From positions 62,001 to 126,000 of the forward strand of contig CAVRPV010000017.1 of assembly GCA_963723235.1 (NCBI GenBank): a stretch of DNA of 64,000 nt, given 5' to 3'. The translations under genes and the position numbers were made by a program. The stretch is from CAIRTM01 sp963723235. GTDB taxonomy: Bacteria > Desulfobacterota > WTBG01 > CAIYCZ01 > CAIRTM01. The notes below the pieces were generated by a model, which searched no databases, had not been told where the DNA came from, and saw nothing but the letters and a program-made list of their open reading frames with translations. Of the stretch, positions 27,709 to 36,223 are shown one piece after another. Within the stretch, counting starts at the first letter, position 1, and the number at the start of each line of letters is the position of its first letter.

Positions 27709-29077
27709 TGTCGGGCGGGCTCTGGCACATGCCGTCGGAAACGCTCAAGCGCAGCTCATACGTGCCGTGGCGGTCAACAGGGATAACCGGGTTGTAAAGG
27801 CCGGGCCCGACAAGCTCAGCGCTGCTTGCGGCCGGAGCCGAGGCCAGCACCCAGCTGTAGCTGAGGCTGTCACCGTCAAAATCGTAGCTGGCCGAGCCGT
27901 TCAGTTGTGCCAAATCGCCGACATGGGCAATGACGTCTTCACCGGCCACAGCAACCGGACAGCGGTTGACGACGCTCAACGGCGCAAACGCAAGATTATG
28001 GGCAGTCCCGTCAACCAGGGCTGACAATATAATCACATAGTCGCCGCATGCCAGGTCTGAGCTGTCCGGCACGCCCGTAGCGCTGCAGGTGCCGCCCTTA
28101 AAAATACAGGTGCCCTCTAAAACCCTTGTGTCCTGATGCGTTGTGAGATTAACAGCTCTGAAGACCAGCGGCAATTCATCAATGCCGGCATTTCCGGTAT
28201 TGGTAACGCCATAGGTCAGCGCGACATCCTGGCCGCGATGCACCTGAGCGGGCTCGACGTTTAAGAACGCACTGAGCCCCCGGCCGCCGGAGGCGCTGCC
28301 CGCGATGGTGATATAGGCGGCGTCAGATACAATCAGTCTGTCGTCCTGCATAACGTCCAGAGTAAGCACATACAGGCCGGGTGAGTTCAGCGCAGTGTTC
28401 CAGCTCTGTTCCCAGGAAGTGCTGGCCAGAGGATGAAGCTGCGCTATGTCATGGACATTCCTATAGAGCACCTGACCGTCAGGGCTCATGATTTCAACGA
28501 CAGCACTCAAATCCGTAAACGCGTAATTAGGCGAATAACTTCTGACCAGGCTGCTGACGACGACCTGCTCATGGTCATAGTAAACCCGGCGGTCGGAGCT
28601 GATGGCAGCCGTAATCCCTTTGTCGGCAATGATGGTGAATCCGGCAGCGGCTCCAGCGCGGCGCTGTCCGTCTTCAAACAGCGTCGCGGTAACCGACCAC
28701 TCTCCTGCCATGGCGCTACCCGTGTTCCAGACAAGATCATCAATAACTTTAGTACCGCCGGGCGGCAGTACAATGACCAAGGCCTGCGCAGGCTCGGCAA
28801 TAACCGTAGCGTTACCGTCACGTATTGCCACGTCAAGCTGGACCGTCCGCTCAACGGCAAAGCTGTTGGTTATACGGGTTGATATCAGCACATCCTCGGC
28901 ATGTGCATACAAGTCGCGGTCAAGGCTCAGCTCAAGGGCAAGTCCACCCGGGATCACATCAAGCCGGGCAGCGCCGCTGTTGTTGGCCTCATTCTGCTCC
29001 CTGATCACGTTGCCGGGATCAGCCTTCACGATGATGCGACGCTGGCCCTGCTTTTCCAGCAGTATCGTAAAGCGCAT
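27602..29077 (-). CDS. Giant protein fragment 7: beta-sandwich domains and PKD domains
   Basis: 491 residues. The end of a CARDB (IIVKADPGNVIREQNEANNS) is followed by two or three CARDB-like domains (LELSLDRDLYAHAEDVLIST, AFLNVEPAQVHRGQDVALTY). Two PKD domains follow (RCPVAVAGEDVIAHVGDLAQ with YDFDGDSLSYSWVLAS; NRPPVAIAGESLLVDVGETV). The frame is lost near 27640, and the second PKD resumes in fragment 8. Confidence 0.7.
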   Translation of the reverse strand: MRFTILLEKQGQRRIIVKADPGNVIREQNEANNSGAARLDVIPGGLALELSLDRDLYAHAEDVLISTRITNSFAVERTVQLDVAIRDGNATVIAEPAQALVIVLPPGGTKVIDDLVWNTGSAMAGEWSVTATLFEDGQRRAGAAAGFTIIADKGITAAISSDRRVYYDHEQVVVSSLVRSYSPNYAFTDLSAVVEIMSPDGQVLYRNVHDIAQLHPLASTSWEQSWNTALNSPGLYVLTLDVMQDDRLIVSDAAYITIAGSASGGRGLSAFLNVEPAQVHRGQDVALTYGVTNTGNAGIDELPLVFRAVNLTTHQDTRVLEGTCIFKGGTCSATGVPDSSDLACGDYVIILSALVDGTAHNLAFAPLSVVNRCPVAVAGEDVIAHVGDLAQLNGSASYDFDGDSLSYSWVLASAPAASSAELVGPGLYNPVIPVDRHGTYELRLSVSDGMCQSPPDSVLVTTQNRPPVAIAGESLLVDVGETVQLDGIGKS

Positions 29078-29157
29078 GCACAGTTATACTCCCACGGAAC
29101 GGCAGAACCTCCCGTATGATGCGCTCTGCGATCAGGTTTGCAGGCACGGCCTCGCCT

Positions 29158-30081
29158 TCATAGAAATGCACCGTGACTCCATCGATATCCGCGCCGAGGT
29201 TGCGCACTGTCGCGGACACTCTCTGCGTGCGCGCCCTCAACCGGGGATGTATTTACGAAGCTGACATCGCTATCGAGCACCTCCAGATCGGGCAGGCTGC
29301 GCTGAGCAACATCAATAGGCCGCATGGCGCGGTTATTCACACGATCGGCATCTGCGACAAGCTGATCAGGATCGACCACAACATGGATATAGTTGCGGCC
29401 CGACTGCCCATGCGTGTCCCACTGCATGAAAACGATATCGCTTGCACCGGGCGCAAGGGAAGTGAGCGCCTGATCGGTACCAATCTGTTGCGTGCCGTTC
29501 AGGAAGCGCACAGCAGCCGGAGCGGATGCGGACTGGCCGATATTGTACACCCGGGCTGCTATCAGCACCATGCGGCCCTCGTCCGGCAGCTCCGGACTGA
29601 ACATGATATCGGAACCTGCAATCGACAAGTCAGCCAGAACAGCAGATGTATTCTCAACAACAAATGTACCAGAACCATAGCCGTTAATTCCCTCAAGGGT
29701 TTGGGCCTCAACGCTGACGACATCGGTTCCGGCGATATGGCCGGCGCTCAACACCTGCGTGCCGATAAACACCCGGCCGACCTTTGCAAATGCGATGCTG
29801 TGGTTTTCACCGCCGTATTCGGCGACGATGCCCGAGACCTGCTGCACGTGATATGCATCGTCTTTCGGTTCAACGAATATGGTGACCGTTTCACCGGGCT
29901 GGTATGCCGGTTTGTCAAACGATATCGCCAGCTCCGGCCCCGGCGTATAATCGGCTAGTGCCAGCGCGCGAACAGCAAAACTCGTGGGATTCGTGCTGCT
30001 GCGCAATCCGGGCAGAATCGGCCAGCCGCCGTCAGCATTCTGCACGGCCAGCAGCCACTGCACCGCCCGTGCGGTTTCCAC
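29158..30081 (-). CDS. Giant protein fragment 6: last toroid repeat and CARDB-like domains
   Basis: Starts with the repeat AVQWLLAVQNADGGWPILPG. A macroglobulin-like/Invasin-type strand set follows (ELAISFDKPAYQPGETVTIF), then a CARDB domain (LADLSIAGSDIMFSPELPDE, with VVVDPDQLVADADRVNNRAM). A second CARDB begins at DLEVLDSDVSFVNTSPVEGA and loses frame near 29230; it resumes in the neighbouring frame as ATVRNLGADIDGVTVHFYEG. Confidence 0.65.
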   Translation of the reverse strand: METARAVQWLLAVQNADGGWPILPGLRSSTNPTSFAVRALALADYTPGPELAISFDKPAYQPGETVTIFVEPKDDAYHVQQVSGIVAEYGGENHSIAFAKVGRVFIGTQVLSAGHIAGTDVVSVEAQTLEGINGYGSGTFVVENTSAVLADLSIAGSDIMFSPELPDEGRMVLIAARVYNIGQSASAPAAVRFLNGTQQIGTDQALTSLAPGASDIVFMQWDTHGQSGRNYIHVVVDPDQLVADADRVNNRAMRPIDVAQRSLPDLEVLDSDVSFVNTSPVEGAHAESVRDSAQPRRGYRWSHGAFL

Positions 30082-30477
30082 ACCCTGATTGCCGGTCTGG
30101 ATCAGGGAAAGCAGGACGCAGGCAGTACCCTGAATCGTGCTTTCATATTCACCCCAGCCACCATCAGGATTCTGGTGCTGTTTAAGCCAGACAACAGCGC
30201 TATCAATTCGGACTGGTAGCCGCCGAACTTATCAAGTACTTTTACGGCATCTGCAGTATAGCCAATAGTTTGCCCAGTTGGCTGTACCGGTCTTCTGTTG
30301 CAGCAGCCATTGTATTGCCTTCTGCACTTTTGTTCTTTGATCTGCAGTAAGAACAACATTTTCAGACAACAGGCCCAGCAAAGAAAGAACAGTAGAACTA
30401 ACATACGAAGGGCCTTTATGTGGATAGTCCCCCTGTTAAACCAGCCACCGTCACTATTTTGATTGCTAAAAAGATAC

Positions 30478-31237
30478 TCACCGCTTTTGATACAGCACTA
30501 CTTTTGCCGGCGACAACAAGCTCTGTTTCACCAAGCCCCCTGAGAACTGCTGCACCCGCTTCAAGAAGATGGTAGCTGTCATGGAAAGCTGCGGATTCCA
30601 GTTGCCATTACTCTTCTGGGTATTGACACAACGGACAAGCGCCTCCCCCATTACCTCATTATATTCACCATGATTATTGACGTTATGTAACGCCAGAAGG
30701 GCCAATGATGTGGCCCTGGCCTGATCATACGGATACTGAAAATCTCCGGCCGGTTCAACCATCATGGTCTTAAGCCATTGGAGTGCCTTTCTGATATTTG
30801 CCCCGCCGCCTGTTGCACTGTGCCGGTACAGGCTTATGACAGCCTGGGCCGTAAAGCGGGGATCCTCCAATGGTGTAGACGAAACTCTTCCTTCAACCCA
30901 ACCGCCATTCGAAGACTGTAAACCCTTAAGAGCAGCCATCGTTACTGCTATATCGCCGGCATTTCTTCCTGAATAAAAAAGCATAGTAAGATAGGCATCC
31001 GTCAGGTCAACCCCACCCTCACGGTTGGCCTTATACCAGTTGACCGCCTTTGTAATTGCATGCCTGGGCGACACTGTCACTCTCATCACAGGCCGATTGC
31101 AAACCAACAACAGGATAATGCAAAGTCCAGAGACCGCTTGCCTCTCCGACCTGTGTGCCCCAGAACCCGTCAGGGTTGCACGTGTCAAGCAGCCATTGCC
31201 GGGCTGCTTGCACTGCATGGATCATTCCGGCTTTCAC
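30478..31237 (-). CDS. Giant protein fragment 5: second prenyltransferase-like repeat block, continuation
   Basis: Two frames with a join near 31075. The first (to ~31080) has ARQWLLDTCNPDGFWGTQVG. The second (31080-30478) has AVNWYKANREGGVDLTDAYL, LKGLQSSNGGWVEGRVSS and VRCVNTQKSNGNWNPQLSMT. These are further toroid-type repeats. The 30478 stop is followed by more repeat text in other frames (30.1-30.45 kb: KVLDKFGGYQSELIAL, and a tail near 30110). Confidence 0.6.
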
Positions 31238-31685
31238 CGGCCGCCATCAGGGCCCAAACCGCATGCCCTGTTTGAGGTGGCGAATTATTCCATCCGCCAT
31301 CATCCTGCTGCATCCTCTTCATCCATATAACCGCATTCCTGATTGCAGGTGAAGAGCTGTCCTCTCCGACAGCAAGCAGAGCCAGTACTGAATCTGCTGT
31401 TGAAGGAACACTGTTTTCCCAACTGCCGTTGGTTGCCTGGGTTTCACGAACACGCTGCAAAATCGTGGCATACATGTCACTGAACTCAGGATCTTGATAC
31501 AGGCCTGAAATATGGAGCGCCTGGAGCGTAGCGGCATTCGCGCGGGCGGGAGTAAAAGCTTCCCATCCGCCCAGACGGTGCTGATGGCCAACCAGCCACT
31601 GCGAACCCTGTGAAACAGCTGTATCCTTGGGGTTTGCCGAATACGTAATGGCAACCGGTGCAACAGCGGTATTGTTTGTCTTCAT
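31185..31685 (-). CDS. Giant protein fragment 4: second prenyltransferase-like repeat block, start
   Basis: Repeats VSQGSQWLVGHQHRLGGWEA, ILQRVRETQATNGSWENSVP and AVIWMKRMQQDDGGWNNSPP show the Q-x-x-x-G-x-W pattern of alpha/alpha-toroid repeats. The last ~15 residues are out of frame (indel near 31215). Confidence 0.65.
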   Translation of the reverse strand: MKTNNTAVAPVAITYSANPKDTAVSQGSQWLVGHQHRLGGWEAFTPARANAATLQALHISGLYQDPEFSDMYATILQRVRETQATNGSWENSVPSTADSVLALLAVGEDSSSPAIRNAVIWMKRMQQDDGGWNNSPPQTGHAVWALMAAGESRNDPCSASSPAMAA

Positions 31686-32082
31686 TGATCTCGGTCAATT
31701 GCCCCTGGCCGGTTCCGTCGTCATCAACCACGATAAACAGGGTATAGTCTCCTTCGGCCGGGTTATTCCACACAAAGGTGACGTCTTCATACGCACCTGC
31801 AGGCAGCGCAGAGGCTGTCTGTTCAACGCCGAGCAGTATGGCTCCGGCAGCCGGATCGCCACTATAGAATGCGACATCTATGCCGGGATCAACATCCACG
31901 GTGCCGCCATTGCAGACACGCACGGTGATTGCAGCGCTGTCGGGCAGGTTGTTTGAATTCAGACGGACACGCAATGCCGCAAGGTCGAGCACGGGATCCT
32001 CATCCGGCAGCCCGACGTTAACCGCAATTGATGCGCTGTTGTTTGCCCGTATCGGATTCCGCGACAAAACCGTCCGGATCAA
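31486..32082 (-). CDS. Giant protein fragment 3: CARDB domain
   Basis: The useful part is ~32082-31690: DLAALRVRLNSNNLPDSAAI, DVDPGIDVAFYSGDPAAGA and YTLFIVVDDDGTGQGQLTEI, a CARDB sandwich. After EINEDKQ the frame is wrong. The adjacent frame carries on as NNTAVAPVAITYSANPKD. Confidence 0.65.
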   Translation of the reverse strand: MIRTVLSRNPIRANNSASIAVNVGLPDEDPVLDLAALRVRLNSNNLPDSAAITVRVCNGGTVDVDPGIDVAFYSGDPAAGAILLGVEQTASALPAGAYEDVTFVWNNPAEGDYTLFIVVDDDGTGQGQLTEINEDKQYRCCTGCHYVFGKPQGYSCFTGFAVAGWPSAPSGRMGSFYSRPRECRYAPGAPYFRPVSRS

Positions 32083-32139
32083 CTGACGACATGGAGCGTG
32101 TGCGAGCCCGCAGGCAGAGAGATGGAAAAACCAGCCGTT

Positions 32140-33867
32140 TCACTGCTGCCTGCGGCAACCAGCGGCAGATCTCACCCGGGCAAGTTCCTGTGCGTTCTCG
32201 GGCGGACCGTTGAACACGGTAACCGCAACGTCACGCGCGTCAATCGCGCCGACATTGTGTATGACGGCATTCAGCGCAAAGGGCTGCCCCGGCAGCACAG
32301 GCTCTGACTCAATTGACAGGTCTTCATCACTTATTGACAGGTCAGGCGCACTGACCGGTATATCCATGCTTACTGTGTTGTTATATTCATTCGTCTCGAC
32401 AATTGCGTTCTGGTAATCAGCATGGACAAAAATACCCTGTGAAGCAGCAAACAGCGCAGCCTGCGCGGTGAACGCGATCCTGACGCAGGCATTCGCCTCA
32501 AGCGAATCAATCGTTGCGACAGCAAGCGGCTGCGCGGCACCCTGCGGCTGACCGGCATACAGGGCTGCATCAAAAGAATCCACGACGGGCCGGGAGCCCT
32601 GATTGCACACCGTACAGTAAATACGCAAGTCATCGTCAACCGATGGATGAGCCGGAGAGAACTCAAGACCGCCCGCATTGACCACAATATCGGGCCCCGG
32701 ATCGTGCACAACCGTGAATGCCCCCGAAATAATATTGTTCTCTTCATCGACCTCTTCAACGGCCTGTTCGGCATCAACAAAAACATACAGCGTCTGCTCG
32801 CCGCCGCGCCCGGTCGTATCAAATACCCCGCTTGCGTAGCGCGACTGCCCTGCATCGAGCCAGGCAAGCGTCTGAAGAGAATCGATCACCAGTCTGCCGC
32901 CGCGGCGTGGATCATTGTCATAAACGCCGAACGTTATGCCCGCAAGCCCGACATTGCCGTGATTGGTAATCCTGAACCTTACAAACACGGGATCGCCGAC
33001 ATGCGGCATGGCAGGCGATATAGTGAAATCATCAACCGCAAGGTCCACAACATCCTGACTGTCGAAAACATGCACTGTCTTGAACGCGATATTATTGTCC
33101 GGCGCTTCGTCCTGTTGCGCCGGCGATGCACTGACATGCACATACATGTCATACGTGCCGACATCAAGACGCACTCCGTCCAGCGTGAGCGTGACACTGC
33201 CCCCGGCAACGACATCAACGCCGCTGAATGTATGCAAAAGGGTGCTGACCTGCAGGGCATTGACGGCATACATTTCAACCACGGCATCCCGGGCAGCAAC
33301 ATCTCCCTGATTGCGGATGACGGCTGATACGCGGATTGGTTCATCTTCCAGCGGATGGGATGGGGAAAAGACAATGCCGGACTGCGTGATCTCGAGATCG
33401 AGCCCCTGAATCATTCCCGGCGCTACCTTAACCGTACACGCCCTGATATTGTTATCGAGATCCTGCTCTTCCAGATCACCTGAGCCAGAAACATACAGAT
33501 TATATGCATACATTCCGGCAGGCAGCGTCAGCTCAAAATCGGCCCGACCGCTGCAGCCGCCGCATAAATTGCCCAGACCGACTTTGAGCAGCGGCTCAGA
33601 TGCAGCCGGATCACCCGCATACAGACCCACGGTGACCTCTTTGGCATCGGTTTCGCCAAGGTTCACCACCGTGGCCGACAGAGTGAAAGGCACGTCCGCC
33701 TGCGGCGACGGAGTACCCGGATCAATGCGTGCGATAACCAGATCAGGCAATGTTCCGGATGTAAAATTTTTTATTGCCACATTATCCGCATTGCTGATTT
33801 CCGGAATAAGGTTGCGCGGATCAACAATAACATACAGGTCAGCGTGGCCCGGTTCATCGGTCAGCAC
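32140..33867 (-). CDS. Giant protein fragment 2: tandem CARDB domains
   Basis: 575 residues forming about five CARDB-type (cell-adhesion-related) beta-sandwiches, each starting like DLVIARIDPGTPSPQADVPF, LEITQSGIVFSPSHPLEDEP or DLAVDDFTISPAMPHVGDPV, with ATVVNLGETDA-type strands and V.D..N...E.nE.NN ends. The final ~20 residues run out of frame, and the domain series resumes in fragment 3. Confidence 0.75.
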   Translation of the reverse strand: MLTDEPGHADLYVIVDPRNLIPEISNADNVAIKNFTSGTLPDLVIARIDPGTPSPQADVPFTLSATVVNLGETDAKEVTVGLYAGDPAASEPLLKVGLGNLCGGCSGRADFELTLPAGMYAYNLYVSGSGDLEEQDLDNNIRACTVKVAPGMIQGLDLEITQSGIVFSPSHPLEDEPIRVSAVIRNQGDVAARDAVVEMYAVNALQVSTLLHTFSGVDVVAGGSVTLTLDGVRLDVGTYDMYVHVSASPAQQDEAPDNNIAFKTVHVFDSQDVVDLAVDDFTISPAMPHVGDPVFVRFRITNHGNVGLAGITFGVYDNDPRRGGRLVIDSLQTLAWLDAGQSRYASGVFDTTGRGGEQTLYVFVDAEQAVEEVDEENNIISGAFTVVHDPGPDIVVNAGGLEFSPAHPSVDDDLRIYCTVCNQGSRPVVDSFDAALYAGQPQGAAQPLAVATIDSLEANACVRIAFTAQAALFAASQGIFVHADYQNAIVETNEYNNTVSMDIPVSAPDLSISDEDLSIESEPVLPGQPFALNAVIHNVGAIDARDVAVTVFNGPPENAQELARVRSAAGCRRQQ

Positions 33868-34961
33868 GAAACTCCACTGAACATCAGCGCTAGCGCCTGC
33901 TGCCAGAGCGCAATAATGCCGATGCCAAGGAACTGCCCCCCTGCTGCAGGATCACCGAGGTACAATTCAACCTCTATATTCCCAGCAGCAAGACTGCCGG
34001 TATTGCGCACCTCACAGGTGACCGTAACCTGCTGGCCGGCCGCGGGATAGCGGGGCTGCAGGCTGATGCCGGACGGGTGCACCTGCAGGTTGGCGCGGTC
34101 AATACCGGCACTTGCGTGCAGGGCGGCAAGAGCACAAGCGGTATCTTGCACACGTCCGTTCCAGCTTCCATCAACAGGGTTTTGGACAGATACAAGATAG
34201 GTGCGGGCCTCAAGCACGGCCTGTGCGTTGCTGCCAGCTGTCTGCAAGGCCCTGATCGCAAATGCGGTTTCAACCACTGTGCTGCCGCCTTCACCAAAGC
34301 CACCATCAGCGTTCTGCTGCGTGGCGATGAAATTTGCAGCCTGTACGATAAAAGACGACAGGTTATAGCGCGGTTGCAGCCTGTGCATGGCAAGCACCGC
34401 CCGGCATGTCACCTCCAGGCTTGCCGGACCACTCCTGTCATAGGAAAAAGCACCGCTGCTGTGCTGCAATGCGGTGAGATACCCCAGGGCCGAACCGATG
34501 ACCGCATTATCATCAACACCGGCCAGAACAAGCGCATCCAGTGCCATCAGGCTGTCGATACATGCGCTGGGATAACCGTCCAGAAACCCGAAGCCGCCAT
34601 CGCTGTTCTGCCGAAGAAGAAGTTCGGCAACGTCCTGTTCCACTCCATGCACGTCACCGGCCAGGGCCATGATTTTTCGCGCCAGGTAGTCGCTTGAAAC
34701 AGGCTGCTGAGCGCTGAGATATTCCTGCGCCGCAGAAACATCAATGCCGCTGCCGGGAAACAGTTGCACGGTTTGCAGCACTGCCGCTGTATCGCGAACC
34801 GGATCCGGCCCCCAGAAACCGCTTTCTAAATCCTGCGCCTGTTCGAGCCATGCAAAAGCAGCCGTCAAATGATGCTCTGCTTCTTCAGCCGCTGCCAGTG
34901 TGCACAGGCAAACAATGACTGCCGGCACAAGCACACATTGCATAGCTACAGTGCATTTCAT
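33861..34961 (-). CDS. Giant protein fragment 1: signal peptide and prenyltransferase-like repeats
   Basis: 367 residues. After the signal peptide, repeats of ~45-50 residues carry LEQAQDLESGFWG, LLRQNSDGGFGFLDGYPSA, LTALQHSSGAFSYDRS and FIATQQNADGGFGEGGSTVV. This is the QxxDGGFG-like pattern of alpha/alpha-toroid terpene cyclase, prenyltransferase and thioester-domain repeats. It ends in the first CARDB (QQVTVTCEVRNTGSLAAGNI). The DxDD or Zn ligands needed for those enzymes are not seen, so a structural role is likelier. Confidence 0.7.
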   Translation of the reverse strand: MKCTVAMQCVLVPAVIVCLCTLAAAEEAEHHLTAAFAWLEQAQDLESGFWGPDPVRDTAAVLQTVQLFPGSGIDVSAAQEYLSAQQPVSSDYLARKIMALAGDVHGVEQDVAELLLRQNSDGGFGFLDGYPSACIDSLMALDALVLAGVDDNAVIGSALGYLTALQHSSGAFSYDRSGPASLEVTCRAVLAMHRLQPRYNLSSFIVQAANFIATQQNADGGFGEGGSTVVETAFAIRALQTAGSNAQAVLEARTYLVSVQNPVDGSWNGRVQDTACALAALHASAGIDRANLQVHPSGISLQPRYPAAGQQVTVTCEVRNTGSLAAGNIEVELYLGDPAAGGQFLGIGIIALWQQALALMFSGVSC

Positions 34962-35297
34962 GCTCCCCTCCCCCATGTTGAGCTATGTTGAATTTTTCTG
35001 AACTGCACACAACATCCCTGACAGGCCGTATTGCAGTGCAGTATCAAATACAAACCTTACAAAGACGAACCGACTGCTGCACACGAAACCATTCCCGTAT
35101 ATAGTCGTACAGCAATCTTTTTTCTTCCTGATGTATCAAACATAATAAAACTGCCTTGCACATTATGAACAGTACTGCAGCGCATACATCGCGATAGAGA
35201 GACCTCTCAATGCCTTGACAGCCCTGTGCTCCGGCTTTATACTCGTTGAGCAAACAAACATCTAACCTGTCACACCCATCGGAAGGTATGAACATTC
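34962..35297. other. Divergent intergenic region, 336 bp
   Basis: Separates the minus-strand exported-protein block from the plus-strand MurF-like gene. It holds one near-consensus plus-strand promoter (35215-35243). The minus-strand ribosome site GGGGAGGGGAGC lies just before ATG 34961. No clear minus-strand promoter and no RNA gene were seen. Confidence 0.5.
35215..35243 (+). promoter_or_regulatory. Near-consensus sigma70 promoter
   Basis: TTGACA (35215-35220) and TATACT (35238-35243) are separated by exactly 17 bases. Transcription should start near 35250, ~48 bases before the ATG at 35298. It drives the degenerate MurF-like gene and perhaps the kinase behind it. Confidence 0.75.
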
Positions 35298-36141
35298 ATG
35301 AGCGCACGACTGATACCCAATGAAATTGTCAGGGCAACCAACGGCAGGCTTGCCTGCGGCAACGCGCTTGCCATGCTGAACGGCGTGTGTACCAGCGTGT
35401 CCAGGGTCAGTCCCGGCTGTTTGTTTGTGCCTGCTGAAAATTGATGCTGCCGACGGTCACCGTGATATCGACGCAGCCCTGAGCAAGGGAGCAGGCGGTG
35501 CCCTGTGTGAGCGCTCAAGCGGTAAAGGTGCCGGACTGGTTAAAAAATGGCCCCTGAAAATAATAGTTGACGTTGATGACAGCCTTGAGGGACTCCTGAA
35601 CCTGGCTTGTTTCTGGCGACATAAAATCAACGCCCCCGCTGTCATCGGCACAGCCGGCAGCGAACCGATACTCAATCTTGCAGCGACTATGCTCAAAGCA
35701 AAAAAAAATCCCCTGTATCTGCAGACCCACAAAAATATGCTGCATGAAACGGCCCTGAATTTGCTGGGGCTCAATGCCAATCATGGCTGGGTCTTAATCG
35801 AAATGAAACACGATTGCACTGAGACGGCTGAACGCCTGTGTAAAATGTGCATGCCTTCCATCGCAGTAGTCACAGATGAAACACCCTGCGCACGCGCACT
35901 GATGGAATCACTCGAGCCCCCTGCTGTTGTTTTTGTTGCTGAGGACAGCCTGATCGCTGTAGACTGCAAACCCCGAAAAGGAATTCAGATCATCCCCTGC
36001 GGTCCGGATAACACCCCCGACAAGGCAGTTGCTCTGCCGGCCGATGATGACGCACGCAACCGGATGTGCATGGCTCTGGCCCTTGTGCGGCATCTTGGCC
36101 TGAGCCCGCAGGATATGCGGGCCGGTCTTGACGCGCTCTGA
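35298..36141 (+). pseudogene. Truncated, degenerate MurF-like (Mur ligase family) protein, one frameshift
   Basis: ATG 35298 follows GGAAGG. The first frame reads LIPNEIVRATNGRLACGNAL then SVSRVSPGCLFVPAEN, the MurF N-terminal pattern. One extra T near 35441 shifts it into the second frame (DAADGHRDIDAALSKGAGGA, LCER). The ATP-binding P-loop, normally GxxGKT, reads VIGTAGSEPILN, with no Lys-Thr. The product stops after MALALVRHLGLSPQDMRAGL, which matches the end of the MurF central domain, so the C-terminal ligase domain is absent. It is unlikely to be a D-Ala-D-Ala-adding enzyme. It could be a regulator, a decayed copy or a MurF paralogue. Confidence 0.6.
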
Positions 36142-36223
36142 ATCCCGCTTGCGGAAATCAGAAATAATGCGCTATACTGTGCCGGTATTCTAACTGTTGC
36201 ACCTGCTGAAGCACACAGAACCC

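Larger units (their letters stand above)
26314..34961 (-). pseudogene. Giant exported protein: prenyltransferase-like repeats, CARDB, PKD and choice-of-anchor A; whole locus, ~10 frameshifts
   Basis: About 2,880 codons from ATG 34961 (after GGGGAGGGGAGC) to 26314. Order: signal peptide (MKCTVAMQCVLVPAVIVCLC), a first block of alpha/alpha prenyltransferase/squalene-cyclase-type repeats, about six CARDB beta-sandwiches, a second repeat block (31.7-30.0 kb), more CARDB-like domains, about four PKD domains and a choice-of-anchor-A domain. Frames change near 33870, 32110, 31690, 31215, 31075, 30470, several times at 30.2-30.45 kb, and at 30090, 29230, 29075 and 27640, each time resuming sensible sequence. 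It is most likely a cell-surface or secreted adhesin or scaffold. The repeats have no seen catalytic motif. Confidence 0.7.

Noticed and set aside
25567..34961. Diversity-generating retroelement (Avd-like four-helix-bundle protein beside a giant surface protein)
   Set aside because: No reverse transcriptase motif (YxDD) and no template/variable repeat pair were seen. The four-helix-bundle protein is of the longer 'suffix' type and not a compact Avd.
31486..34961. Terpene cyclase or protein prenyltransferase enzyme
   Set aside because: The toroid repeats fit, but catalytic DxDD or zinc ligands are not visible, and the repeats are embedded in an exported CARDB/PKD protein.
35044..35295. 83-codon minus-strand frame
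   Set aside because: No ribosome site or family features; it overlaps the near-consensus plus-strand promoter and reads as chance coding.
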